This document shows positions 35,981-45,446 of a stretch of DNA of 64,000 nucleotides, piece by piece. A program made the position numbers and the translations under genes. The DNA lies in assembly GCF_023168325.1 (NCBI RefSeq), contig NZ_AP025688.1:310001-374000 (forward strand), written 5' to 3'. Source of the stretch: Tsukamurella sp. PLM1 (GTDB lineage: Bacteria > Actinomycetota > Actinomycetes > Mycobacteriales > Mycobacteriaceae). Under the pieces are notes generated by a model that searched no databases, had not been told where the DNA came from, and saw only the letters and a list, made by a program, of their open reading frames with translations. How positions within the stretch are numbered: position 1 is the stretch's first letter; every line of letters starts with the position of its first letter.

Positions 35981-37486
35981 TCATCGGAACATCACGTTGA
36001 TGACCTTCTCCTCGGTGTAGCTGAGGAGCTCCTCCAGACACTCCTCCTTGCCGCCGACGCCCGATCCCTTGAATCCGCCGTAGGGAACGTTGGGGAAGTG
36101 CATCGACGAGCCGTTGATCCAGGTGTGGCCGGCCTCGAAGTCGCGGGCCACGCGATGAGCACGGTCGAGGTCGCGGGTCCACACGCTTGCGGTGAGGCCG
36201 TACTCGACGGAGTTGGCGATCGCCACCGCCTCATCCTCGGTGTCGAACGGGATCACCGAGAGGACGGGCCCGAAGACCTCCTCCTGCGCGATGCGTGAGG
36301 TGGGGGTGACGTCGGCGAGGACCGTGGGCGCGACGAAGAACCCGGTCGCGTACTCCTCGCCCTCGGGCCGGCCGCCGCCGGTCACCAGGCGCGCACCCTC
36401 GTCGAGCGCGATCGCGATGTAGGACAGCGACTTCTCGTACTGCGCCCTGTTGATCATCGTTCCCTGTTCGCTCGACGTCTCAAGAGGATCGCCGATCCGT
36501 CGTGCGCGGACCAGGTCCGCCACGCGGGCGACGACGGCGTCGTAGATCGGTCGCTGCACCAACAGGCGCGAGTTCGAACCGCACGACTGGCCGGACCACG
36601 TGAAGTTCATGCCGAAGACCGCGCCCGCCGCCGCGGCCTCCACATCACTGTCCTCGAAGACCACCATCGCGTTCTTGCCACCGAGCTCGAGGGTCACGTG
36701 CTTGACCGCCGATTCGGCCGCGGCGCGCTGGATCGCCCGGCCGGTGGGCTCGGAGCCGATGAAGCCGATCCGCCGGACCGCGCGGTGCCGGACCAGCCGA
36801 TCGGGTACGGCCGGCCCGTCGCCGACCACGATGTTCACCACGCCGGGCGGGAAAACCTCGGCCGCCAGTTCTCCGAGCCTGAGGGTGGACAGCGGTGCGG
36901 CCTCGGGCGGTTTGCCGACCACCGGATTGCCTGCGACCAACGGAGCGGCGATGCGGCACGCGAACATGAGCGGGTGGTTGTACGGCCAGATCTTGGCGAC
37001 CACGCCTACCGGCTCACGGACGGTCAGGTGCAGCGCGTTCGACGCCGGGATGGTCTGCCCCTTCATCTCCAGCGCGAACCCGGCGAACATCCGCATCTGC
37101 TGCAGTGCGATCTCCACGTCGAAGCGCGCGTTGGCGATCGGGGAGCCGGCGTCGACGCAGTCCAGGAAGGCCAGCTCCTCCGCGTGCTCGTCGATGAGGT
37201 CGGCGAAGCGCAGCACCAGCGCCGCTCGCTCGGTCGCCGGGACCGCGCGCCATGCGGACCGCGCGGCCTCTGCCGCCTCGGCGGCGGCGTCGACGTCATC
37301 GGACGTCGCGTCCGGGACTCGGGCGAGTTCCGTCTCGGAGAACGGATCGGAGGTGCTGAATGTCCCGCCGTCCGAGGCGCCGCGGAGCGCCCCGCCGATG
37401 AGCAGGCGCCACGGGTGCTGCGCGAGCGCAGCGATGCGATCCGCCTGCCCTGCGCGCGCGTTCGTCACGGGTGTCGTGGTGGTCAT
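35981..37486 (-). CDS. NAD(P)-dependent aldehyde dehydrogenase
   Basis: The 501 residues carry all ALDH landmarks: KIWPYNHPLMFACRIAAPLVA, VVGKPPEAAPLS, GFIGSEPTGRAI, the catalytic Glu in LELGGKNAMVV and catalytic Cys in WSGQSCGSNSR, and EEVFGPVLSVIPFD. The ATG overlaps the stop of the iron-dependent alcohol dehydrogenase gene (ATGA), so an aldehyde formed by that enzyme may be passed on. It oxidises an aldehyde to an acid inside the HyuA/HyuB operon. Confidence 0.92.
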   Translation of the reverse strand: MTTTTPVTNARAGQADRIAALAQHPWRLLIGGALRGASDGGTFSTSDPFSETELARVPDATSDDVDAAAEAAEAARSAWRAVPATERAALVLRFADLIDEHAEELAFLDCVDAGSPIANARFDVEIALQQMRMFAGFALEMKGQTIPASNALHLTVREPVGVVAKIWPYNHPLMFACRIAAPLVAGNPVVGKPPEAAPLSTLRLGELAAEVFPPGVVNIVVGDGPAVPDRLVRHRAVRRIGFIGSEPTGRAIQRAAAESAVKHVTLELGGKNAMVVFEDSDVEAAAAGAVFGMNFTWSGQSCGSNSRLLVQRPIYDAVVARVADLVRARRIGDPLETSSEQGTMINRAQYEKSLSYIAIALDEGARLVTGGGRPEGEEYATGFFVAPTVLADVTPTSRIAQEEVFGPVLSVIPFDTEDEAVAIANSVEYGLTASVWTRDLDRAHRVARDFEAGHTWINGSSMHFPNVPYGGFKGSGVGGKEECLEELLSYTEEKVINVMFR

Positions 37487-38613
37487 GTCCTGTTCTCCTG
37501 GGGTGCGGGGCCGACGGTGCCGGCGAGCAGCTCGCGCAGCTCGCCGTCGGTCACCTCGACCCGGTTGTTGGTGCGGAAGGGATGGCCGTCGCTCGCCGTG
37601 ATCATGGACGCCAGTCGCTCGTCGCTCATGACGCTCGAGTCGAACCGCGGCGTGAACTCCACTGCCCGATAGACATCCGGCAGGCGATCGACGAGCGCGA
37701 TCGCGGCGGGGGACAGCGCCTCCCGGTTGAGTTCGGCCACGCGCGGCAGCAGGACGCCGTTCTGGAACCCGTGCGCCAGAGGGACGAGCACCGACGACGA
37801 CAGCGCGTGGACCAGGCCGAGACCGCTGTTGCCGCACGCGAGATTGGCGGCGGTGCTCGCCTCGAGCAGGCGCTGCAGTACGGCGTCGTTGGTGCCGTCG
37901 GCGTTGGGTCCCGCCGGGCCCGCCCCGGCGACGGCGATCGGCAGGGTCTCGAGGATGTCCTGTGCGGCGCGGAGCGCGAGGGCGTCGGTGAAGACCGTCG
38001 CACCGCGTGCCCAGAGGGACTCGAGCGCGTGGGTCAGTGCGTCGAGACCGGCGTAGAGCATCGGCGTCCGCGGCAGTCCACGGAGCAGGGTGGCGTCGAG
38101 GACGGCAGTGCGGGGAGCGCAGCCGGGACCGCGGACGATGACCTCTCGATCCCGCCCGGGTTCGTGCAGCACCAGCGCGTTCGAGACCTCGCTGCCGCTG
38201 CCCGCGGTGGTCGGGATCGCGAGAGACGGCGCGGGGAGGGCCGGGACCCTGCCCGCGCCCTCGTACGCGACCACGGGGCCCGGGTTGGTGAGCAGGATCG
38301 CGACCGCTTTGGCCGCGCCGAGGCCGGAGCCGCCGCCGACGGCGAGGACACTCGCACAGCCCGCCGCACGAGCGGCCTCGGCCCCCGCCTCGACGGCGGC
38401 GACGTCCGGATCGGGATCGATCAGGACGACGGCGCCGACCCGGTCGGCGGGGACCTCCGCCAGGACGACGTCCAGCACGCCCGCGTCGGCCAGCCCGCGA
38501 TCGGCGACCACCGCGGTGGGACCGGGCAGGGCGTCGATCTCGTCCCCGAGGTCCGCGAGGCTCCCGATGCCCGCGACGATGCGGGTGCGCACGTGGAACG
38601 ATCGACGGGTCAT
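37483..38613 (-). CDS. Iron-containing alcohol dehydrogenase / maleylacetate-reductase-like enzyme
   Basis: The 376 residues belong to the group III (Fe-dependent) dehydrogenases: VLAVGGGSGLGAAKAVAILL for NAD(P), AIPTTAGSGSEVSN, and the metal ligands in GLDALTHALES, GNSGLGLVHALSS and LAHGFQNG. The N-terminal FHVRTRIVAGIGSLADLGDE is close to maleylacetate reductases. It starts five bases after hyuB and overlaps the aldehyde dehydrogenase start. Which alcohol or enone it handles is not evident. Confidence 0.88.
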   Translation of the reverse strand: MTRRSFHVRTRIVAGIGSLADLGDEIDALPGPTAVVADRGLADAGVLDVVLAEVPADRVGAVVLIDPDPDVAAVEAGAEAARAAGCASVLAVGGGSGLGAAKAVAILLTNPGPVVAYEGAGRVPALPAPSLAIPTTAGSGSEVSNALVLHEPGRDREVIVRGPGCAPRTAVLDATLLRGLPRTPMLYAGLDALTHALESLWARGATVFTDALALRAAQDILETLPIAVAGAGPAGPNADGTNDAVLQRLLEASTAANLACGNSGLGLVHALSSSVLVPLAHGFQNGVLLPRVAELNREALSPAAIALVDRLPDVYRAVEFTPRFDSSVMSDERLASMITASDGHPFRTNNRVEVTDGELRELLAGTVGPAPQENRT

Positions 38614-38618
38614 CGTGG

Positions 38619-40763
38619 TCACCGCAGCTCTATAGTCTGCAGGTCGGTGGCGCCGATCCGCGCGACCGCCGTGTCCAGGAGCGTCCCGCACCCGGGGCAG
38701 GCGTACTCGCGCAGCTCGAGTCCCTCGTGCAGGCGCAGGTACGGGCCGTGATCGCCGGGGTCCGCGACGCGCCGCGCGGTGCCGGCGAGCCAGTTCCCCG
38801 CGTCGCCCAGCCGGGCGCCGCAGCCGCAGTGGACAGCACCGTCGGCCGTGCGGACCAGTGCCGGGCCCATGGGGGCCCCGTCTGCCGACTGTTCCGCGCC
38901 GCAGTCCCGGCCGGTGCGCGCGGCGCGCAGCTCGTTGCGTCGTTCGCCGGTGCGCGCCTCGTCCAGGATGCCGTCGGTCAGGACGACGCCGTAGAGATCC
39001 GCGGCCGCGCCGGCGCTGACGTAGCCGTGGGCGACGTCGGTGGCGACGGACTGCGGATCGCGGGTCAGCGGATCTCCGTAGCCGCCTCCGCCTTGGAAGC
39101 TGTAGGCCAGCGCATCGCCCGGGCGGAGGGAGAGGAAGCCGGGCTTCGCGCCGAGCACCTGCACGTCGTCCCCGCGCCGGCTCAGGTCGTCGACCGAGGT
39201 GATCCGGCCCGCGGGCGAGGCACCGTCGGACGGGATGAACTGGTTGCGGTTGCACGATCCCTCCAGGCCGCCGAACAGGCCGACGCTGTTGGGGACCTCG
39301 ACGCCGTGGCCGACGATCATCGCCGTCAGATCCTCGGTGTCGTGCGGGGTGATCGCGAGCCCGACGGTGCAGCCACCGCGGTGCCGGCCCGCGCCGCCCG
39401 TATCCGTGAGGATCGATCGGTAGAGGAAGAGGATGGGGCCGTTCGCCTCGTGGCTCTCCACGTTGGTGATTGCGGGCCGGGGTACGCAGAAGTCCCCGGA
39501 TCCGTTGAGGCCGTCGTGGTCCCGGTACGCCCCTCCGCCGCCCGCGGTGGAGTCGAGGAGGAAATTGCCGTAGGGGCGGCCGTCGCGATCGCGTCCGTTG
39601 AGGACGAGGGCGGTCATCGATCCCTTGGTCACCGCGGCAGCGTCCTGCGCAGTGAGCGGGGACATCGCGGCGAGGCGGGACAGCGCCGCCAGCGCGACGT
39701 TCTGCACCACCCAGACGGCCGAGATGGTGGCCGACGACACCGGGGCGGGCCAGGTGGCGTTGCAGATCACGCCGTCGGGCGCGGTGATGGTGAGCGGGCG
39801 GAACAGACCCTCGTTCCAGCTGATCCGCGGCGCGAGCGTGGGCAGCAGCGCGGTGAACACGCCGGCGACCAGGCCCGATCGCGTGCAATTGACGAATCCT
39901 GGTGCCTGCGGGTCGGTGCCGGTGAAATCGAAGTCGAGCGTGTCGCCGGACTTGGTGACCGTGAGCCTGAACTCGTAGAGGGCATTGGTGTGCCCGTCGT
40001 GCTCCAGGTAGTCGACGGCCCGGAACACCCCGTCGGGCAGTTGCCGGAGGCGATCCCGCAGCTGCTCCTCCGCGTGCGAGATCTCGCGGTGCATCACCTC
40101 GAGGACAACGTCCAGTCCGTACCGCTCGAAGAGCTCGCCGAGGCGGCGCGCCGCGACCTGATTCGCGGCGATCATGGCCTTGAGGTCCAGGCCGACGGCC
40201 ATCGGCATCCGGGTCATCCCCATCACCATGTCCCAGAGGTCGCCGCGGATCTCGTGGTTCTCGACGATCTTCACGCCGGAGAGCAGCATCGCTTCCTGCT
40301 GGATCTCGGTGGCGCCGAACGCCCAGCTGCCGAAATTGAGGCCGCCGACGTCGATCTGGTGCGCGCACGCGCCGACCCAGGCGACCCGCTCACCGTCGTG
40401 GAAGACGGGGGCGACGATCGACACGTCCTGCTGGTGCAGGGCGCCCTTGTACGGATTGTTCAGGATGAACATGTCGCCCTCGGCGATGCCGGGGTTCTCG
40501 GCGCGGTCGGCGATGATGTTGCGCACGACGCTCGCCATCGATCCGGAGTGGAACAGGACCTGCGGGCCCATCGTCACGATCGAACCGTCGGAGAGGTAGG
40601 TGCCCACGTTGAAGTCGGTCGCGTCGGTGACCACGGGCGAGCCGGAGACCGACTTCAGGGTGATCGCCTGCTCCTCGGTGATCGCCGAGAGCCGGTTGCG
40701 GACCACCTCGAAGGTGATCGGGTCCACTTCCGCGGCTGCGGGGTTCAGAATGTCTGTGCTCAT
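38619..40763 (-). CDS. HyuB/ketone-carboxylase-type subunit fused to an acetone-carboxylase-gamma-like zinc domain
   Basis: 714 residues. Residues ~1-560 are a hydantoinase B/oxoprolinase domain (DPITFEVVRNRLSAITEEQA, GDMFILNNPYKGALHQQDV, YSFQGGGGYGDPLTRDP). The last ~100 residues contain HCGCGARLGDAGNWLAG and LELREYACPGCGTLLDTAV, which looks like the zinc-binding acetone carboxylase gamma subunit. The fusion suggests an ATP-dependent ketone (acetone- or acetophenone-type) carboxylase rather than a hydantoinase. It follows hyuA by 21 bases. The substrate is unknown. Confidence 0.85.
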   Translation of the reverse strand: MSTDILNPAAAEVDPITFEVVRNRLSAITEEQAITLKSVSGSPVVTDATDFNVGTYLSDGSIVTMGPQVLFHSGSMASVVRNIIADRAENPGIAEGDMFILNNPYKGALHQQDVSIVAPVFHDGERVAWVGACAHQIDVGGLNFGSWAFGATEIQQEAMLLSGVKIVENHEIRGDLWDMVMGMTRMPMAVGLDLKAMIAANQVAARRLGELFERYGLDVVLEVMHREISHAEEQLRDRLRQLPDGVFRAVDYLEHDGHTNALYEFRLTVTKSGDTLDFDFTGTDPQAPGFVNCTRSGLVAGVFTALLPTLAPRISWNEGLFRPLTITAPDGVICNATWPAPVSSATISAVWVVQNVALAALSRLAAMSPLTAQDAAAVTKGSMTALVLNGRDRDGRPYGNFLLDSTAGGGGAYRDHDGLNGSGDFCVPRPAITNVESHEANGPILFLYRSILTDTGGAGRHRGGCTVGLAITPHDTEDLTAMIVGHGVEVPNSVGLFGGLEGSCNRNQFIPSDGASPAGRITSVDDLSRRGDDVQVLGAKPGFLSLRPGDALAYSFQGGGGYGDPLTRDPQSVATDVAHGYVSAGAAADLYGVVLTDGILDEARTGERRNELRAARTGRDCGAEQSADGAPMGPALVRTADGAVHCGCGARLGDAGNWLAGTARRVADPGDHGPYLRLHEGLELREYACPGCGTLLDTAVARIGATDLQTIELR

Positions 40764-40784
40764 GACTGATTCCTTCTTTGCCGT

Positions 40785-42891
40785 TCAGGCGGTGATGATG
40801 AGGTTCCCGAAGACGTCGACGCCGACTCGTTGGCCGAATCCGGTGTAGACCGTGGTGGTGGGGTGCTCGACGACTGCGGGGCCGGCGATCTGCTCTCCCG
40901 GCGCGAGGGAGAACCAGTCGACCACCGTCGCGTCCATCCAGCCGCCCGCAGCGAGGTCGTAGACCTTGCGGACGTGCGGTGCGTGCGAACGCGTCGCGGT
41001 CGTGTCGCGGAAGGTCGGCTTCGGGGTGCGGCCGATGCCGCTGACCCGGAACGTGGTCAGCTCGATACCGGCCTCGCGGAACCCGGCGCCCTTGCCGTAG
41101 GTGTCCTCGTACGCGGCCTCGAACCGGTCGACGACCTGGCGCACGACGTCCGCGTCGACGGTGCCCGGTGCTACCGGCACGATCAGCTCGTGCGTCTGGC
41201 TGCGGTAGCGGACATCCACCGAGCGCTCGATCACGGTGTCGGCCGGGTCGACACCGTCGCGGACGAGCTGGTCGCGGGTCGAGGACTCGAGTTCTGCGAA
41301 GACCCGGTCCATCGCGGCCGCGTCGATGTCCTCCCACGGCGCGAGATTCCCAGGGTGGTCTTCACCAGGTGGGAACGCTCCGCGCTGTGATAGATGTCGG
41401 CTGCCAGGGCGCCGTAGGCCGAGTGCGCCATCGACGTCGCCGGCACCACGATCTTCTCCACGCCGAGGTCGGCGCCGAAGCCGGCGCAGTGCATGGGGCC
41501 CGCGCCGCCGTAGGCGTACAGCACGAAATCGCGAGGATCGAGGCCGCGGCCGACCGATAGCTCGCGGAGCGTGTCCGCCATGCGGGAGTCCACGATGTGC
41601 CGGATCCCCGCGGCCGCCTCGACCACCGTGAGTCCGAGCGGTTCGGCGATCTGCGCGCGGATCGCCTCCTCGGCGGCCGCGCGGTCGAGCTGCATCCGCC
41701 CGCCGAGGAAAGTGTCGGGATCGATCACGCCGAGTACGACGTCGGCGTCGGTCACCGTCGCCCTGGTACCGCCGCGGCGGTAGCAGACTGGTCCGGGAAG
41801 GCGCCGGCGCTCTCCGGGCCCACCCGCAGCTCTCCCGCGACCACGTCGGCGACCGAACCGCCGCCGGCGCCGATCGCGGTGATGCTGACCATCGGTGCCG
41901 CGACGTGGTATTGCGCGACCTCGGTGACCGCGGACACCACGGGCCTGCCGTCGACGATGAGACCGACGTCGAAGCTGGTGCCGCCCATGTCGGAGGTGAT
42001 GACGTTGCGGTGGCCGAGTTGCTCGGCGAGGTGTTGGCTGCCGAGCACGCCCCCGGTCGGACCGCTCGCCAGCAGCAGAACGGCGCGATCCGCCGCGTCG
42101 CGGGCGCTCATCACGCCGCCGATGCTGTTGAGCACGCTGAACCGGCCTGTCATGCCCGCTTCGATCAGCTTGCGTTCCATCCGCTCGAGGTAGCGCTGCA
42201 CACTCGGGCCCAGGTAGCTGTTGAGCACGGTGGTGGAGGTCCGTTCGTACTCGCCGAGGACGGGGTTGACCTCACTCGACAGGCTCACGTAGACACCGTC
42301 GCCGGCGACCTCCCGGACGATCTCGGCGATGCGCAGCTCGTGCGCCGGGTTGCGGAAGGACCAGAGCAGGGCGACGGCGTAGGCGGTCACGCCGTCCGCC
42401 GCCAACTCCTCGACCGCCGAGCGGACTGCGGTCTCGTCGAGCTCGATCACCACCTCGCCGGCCTGGTCGACGCGCTCGAGGACCTCCTTGATCCGGCTGC
42501 GCGGAACGATGGGGTCCGGGTAGCGGCGGCGACTGAACTCGCCCAGCTGCTCCACGGGGGTGCCTGCGGTGAAGCCCATCAGGCGCTGCAGCAACAGCGT
42601 GTCCCCGAAACCCTTGGTCGTGATCAGGCCGGTGGTCGCGCCGCGCCGTTCGATCAGCGCGTTGGTCGCCTGTGTGGTCCCGTGGCCGAAGCTCACCACC
42701 TTGGCGAGCATGTCGCCCAGCGACTCGCCGCGCTCGTCGGCGATCAGCGCCAGCGCGGCGAAGACGCCGTCCTCCAGCGCTTGCGGAGTCGTCGGGGCCT
42801 TGTTCGTGAGCACGGCCCCGGCCTCGTCCATCACGACCACATCGGTGAACGTGCCACCGGTGTCCACACCCACGTAGAGTCCCTGTTTCAT
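40785..42891 (-). CDS. HyuA/oxoprolinase-type ATP-binding subunit, two frameshifts
   Basis: The repaired protein has ~702 residues: N-terminal MKQGLYVGVDTGGTFTDVVV (phosphate-binding actin-like fold), SFGHGTTQATNALIERRGA, SSEVNPVLGEYERTSTTVLN, TSDMGGTSFDVGLI, AYGGAGPMHCAGF and a C-terminal beta domain. Single bases are missing near 41793 (PGPVCYRRGG is the expected join) and in the CCC run at 41349-41351. AGAAAGG stands eight bases before the ATG. It is the first gene of the five-gene operon and would activate the substrate with ATP for the HyuB partner. Confidence 0.88.
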
Positions 42892-42975
42892 CGAATGCAC
42901 CTTTCTCGCTGTCGAGCACACCGGACGGGACCGCTGTGGAGGTCGATGTCGCTGTGCAACAGCACTATCCATCGA

Positions 42976-42992
42976 GTTCTGCGATGCTGATC
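42976..42992. promoter_or_regulatory. Putative IclR-site between hyuA and iclR
   Basis: GTTCTGC-GAT-GCTGATC shares its left half and spacing with the perfect palindrome GTTCTGC-AGA-GCAGAAC in the gentisate promoter region at 46580. It lies between the divergent hyuA and iclR genes. Confidence 0.4.
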
Positions 42993-43036
42993 TGCTCGTG
43001 AATCCGAAGCTACTGTGATCCAGGCGACAGTCGATC

Positions 43037-43042
43037 TAGGAT
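43037..43042 (+). promoter_or_regulatory. -10 hexamer of a leaderless iclR promoter
   Basis: TAGGAT ends seven bases before the ATG of the IclR gene, with no Shine-Dalgarno sequence in between, which is typical of leaderless transcripts in Mycobacteriales. Confidence 0.5.
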
Positions 43043-43048
43043 TCTGTT

Positions 43049-43816
43049 ATGCGGAACCGGCCGGCGTACGGACAGAGCTCGGTCGACAATGCGTTGCTCC
43101 TGCTGCACATCCTTCGAGATCAGGGAATCGTCAGCGTGAGCCAGGCGGCGGAACTGTTGGGCGTGGCCCGGTCGACCGCGCACAGGCTGCTCGCGATGCT
43201 GGTCTACCGCGATTTCGCGGTCGAGAACGACGAGAACAAGTACGTGCCCGGGCCGTCTCTGTACGTGGCCGCAGTTGAGCACCGGCCCACCGGGGAGTAC
43301 AACACGCACCTGCGTCCCGTCATGACGCGAATCGCCACGGAGACGGGCGAGACCGTTCAACTCGCGGTGCGGACGGGGCGGTGGGTGAGGTTCATCGCCA
43401 CCGTGGAATCGGCGCAGGCGATCAGGGTCGGTGATCGTCGAGGTGTCGCACTCCCCGCGCGACTGACTGCAGCGGGGCGCGCGATTCTCGCGGAACTGTC
43501 GCCACCGCACCTTCGTTCGCTCTACCAGACTCCGGGGAACGACGGCGAGGCAGGCCTGAGCAATCCGCAGTGGCAGCGGCTAGGCCGCGAACTCGAACTG
43601 ACGCGGCACCGGGGGTACGCGGTGAATGCTGGCGATACTGAGGAGGGGCTCCATGCGATCGGGATCGCGGTGCGGGCGGCCGACGGGTCCGTGGGGGCCG
43701 CGCTGGCCGTCGCGGGCCCCGCGACGCGGCTCGGGGAGGGCCGGATCGCACAGATCGGCGCGTATCTCCTGACGCAGGCGGATCACCTGCGACTACCGGC
43801 GGCACGCCCGGAATAG
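43049..43816 (+). CDS. IclR-family transcriptional regulator
   Basis: The 255 residues have an N-terminal winged HTH (NALLLLHILRDQGIVSVSQA, AELLGVARSTAHRLLAMLVY) and the IclR ligand-binding domain (GETVQLAVRTGRWVRFIATV, ALPARLTAAGRAILAELSP, YAVNAGDTEEGLHAIGIAVR). It is divergent from the HyuA operon and adjacent to the gentisate operon, so it is the obvious local regulator of one or both. Effectors of the family are usually aromatic or small organic acids. Confidence 0.9.
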   Translation: MRNRPAYGQSSVDNALLLLHILRDQGIVSVSQAAELLGVARSTAHRLLAMLVYRDFAVENDENKYVPGPSLYVAAVEHRPTGEYNTHLRPVMTRIATETGETVQLAVRTGRWVRFIATVESAQAIRVGDRRGVALPARLTAAGRAILAELSPPHLRSLYQTPGNDGEAGLSNPQWQRLGRELELTRHRGYAVNAGDTEEGLHAIGIAVRAADGSVGAALAVAGPATRLGEGRIAQIGAYLLTQADHLRLPAARPE

Positions 43817-43886
43817 GCGACGGCCGCCCCGGCGTGGCCGGGCGTGCCCATGCCGGGGTGGTCGAGTCGCGTTCAGCGCGGCCGCG

Positions 43887-44617
43887 TCAGAGCCAGCGCG
43901 GGGGCCGTCGAGCGGTGCTTCGGCCAGCCCGACGGTGCCTCGGCCGGCGGCCCAGCGGGTGACTGCGGCCCTGTCGCCGGCCACCGGTACGCGGTGCCGC
44001 GGGTCGGTGGCCGGGTCGACGGCAACCGGGGCGCGCCCATCGACCCGCAGCTCGATGTCCCCGCCCTCGCCGGTGCTGCGCCAGCGGTCGACGATGTCCT
44101 GCAGCAGGCCGTCGAGGACCGGCGCGGGGGCGTCGGCGAATCGTGCCCCGGCACCCAGGTCGACGGCGTGGACCCACACCTCGCGGGCGCGCATCCAGAT
44201 CGTCTCCGTGGCGGTGATCTCCCGCCCCTGCGCGGAACGGACGACTGCCGCCCACGCTTCCTCCGGCGCGTGGCGCCACTTCTCGTCGAGCCGGGCGACG
44301 GTGTGGTCGAACAGATTCCGGAGGGCGCCCGGTGCCAGCGTGGCACCCTCGGCGATCTCGAAGCGCGCGCCGCCGGGAGGGGTACATCGGGGTCTCGGTT
44401 CCCGTGGCCGCCCAGTCCATCAGGCGGCACAGTGCGGCGGCGTTGTAGGCCACGTGCGCCACGAGATGTCGGCGAGTCCACCCTTCGAGTCCGGAGGGAT
44501 CGCGCAGCTGATCGCCAGAGAGCGCTCCCAACTGGCGCGCGAACTGGGCAGTGCCGCGGCGGCACAGGGTGAGCTGTTCCTCCCGGGAGAGGTCGCGGAA
44601 GACGAGGGGGCATTCAT
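43887..44617 (-). CDS. Mycothiol-dependent maleylpyruvate isomerase, three frame breaks
   Basis: Reading across frames gives ~243 residues of the DinB-like mycothiol-dependent MPI family: FRDLSREEQLTLCRRGTAQF, GWTRRHLVAHVAYNAAALCR with metal histidines, LDEKWRHAPEEAWAAV, MRAREVWVHAVDLGAG and a natural end APLDGPPRWL. A base is missing in the G5 run 44606-44610 and in the G5 run 43900-43904. Between 44365 and 44382 the shift equals +1 or -2 (a CG unit). The enzyme converts maleylpyruvate to fumarylpyruvate, the third step of the gentisate pathway. It starts one base after the fumarylpyruvate hydrolase stop. Confidence 0.85.
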
Positions 44618-44618
44618 G

Positions 44619-45446
44619 TCAGGCGACGATCGTGCGGTTGCGGACCGATCCCAGGCCCTCGATGCTCACCTCGACGACCTCGCCGTCACGGATGTAGCGG
44701 GCCGGCTTGCGTGCGTGGCCGACGCCTCCGGTGGTGCCGGTGATGATCACGTCGCCGGGCTGCAGGGTGACGATGTGGGAGATGTACTCGACGAGTTCTT
44801 CCGGGCCGAAGACGAGGTCGTCCGTACTCGCGGACTGCATGACCTCACCCTCGAGACGGGTCTCGATCCGGGTGCCGAGGCGGTAGTCGGTGTCCAGGTA
44901 CGGCCCGAACCCCGACGTGCGGTCGAACGTCTTGCCCTGGTCCCACTGCAGGGTCCGGTACTGGTAATCGCGCATCGTGTAGTCGTTGATCACCGAGTAG
45001 CCGGCGATGTACCCCGCGGCGTCACCGGCGGTCACGCGGGTGGCACGTGCGCCGATGATCACCGCGAGCTCGGCCTCCCAGTCCAATTCGTCCGCGGCGT
45101 AGTCCGGCACGATCACGTCGTCGTACGGGCCGGTGAGGGCCTCGGCGAACTTCGCGAAGAGCGTCGGGTACTCGGGTAGGTCCCGGCCCATCTCGCGGAT
45201 GTGCGTGCGGTAATTGAGGCCGACGCACACGATCTTCTCGGGCCGCGGCACCACCGGCGCGAAGTCGGCGGAACGCAGATCGACGCGATCTCCGTCGGCG
45301 GCGTCCGCGACGGCCCGCCAGTCGGGGTTCGCGAGGAGTTCGGAGAGATCGGCGTATCCGTCGATCACCGTGGCCGAGGTGTCGTCGTCGGCACGCACCG
45401 CGGCGGTACGGCCGTCGCGGCGGAGGGTTGCCAGGCGCATGGTCAT
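44619..45446 (-). CDS. Fumarylpyruvate hydrolase (FAH family)
   Basis: The 275 residues have the fumarylacetoacetase C-terminal fold: KIVCVGLNYRTHIREMGRDL, FAKFAEALTGP, DWEAELAVIIGARATRV, GYSVINDYTMRDYQY, and ITGTTGGVGHARKPARYI at the end. Metal ligands are the Glu in WEAELAV and the acidic residues around INDYT. Its ATG overlaps the stop of gentisate dioxygenase (ATGA). In this operon the natural substrate is fumarylpyruvate, split to fumarate and pyruvate. Confidence 0.9.
   Translation of the reverse strand: MTMRLATLRRDGRTAAVRADDDTSATVIDGYADLSELLANPDWRAVADAADGDRVDLRSADFAPVVPRPEKIVCVGLNYRTHIREMGRDLPEYPTLFAKFAEALTGPYDDVIVPDYAADELDWEAELAVIIGARATRVTAGDAAGYIAGYSVINDYTMRDYQYRTLQWDQGKTFDRTSGFGPYLDTDYRLGTRIETRLEGEVMQSASTDDLVFGPEELVEYISHIVTLQPGDVIITGTTGGVGHARKPARYIRDGEVVEVSIEGLGSVRNRTIVA

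Noticed and set aside
38727..40769. 680-codon plus-strand open frame opposite hyuB
   Set aside because: Shadow of the HyuB-like gene, which has clear family motifs.
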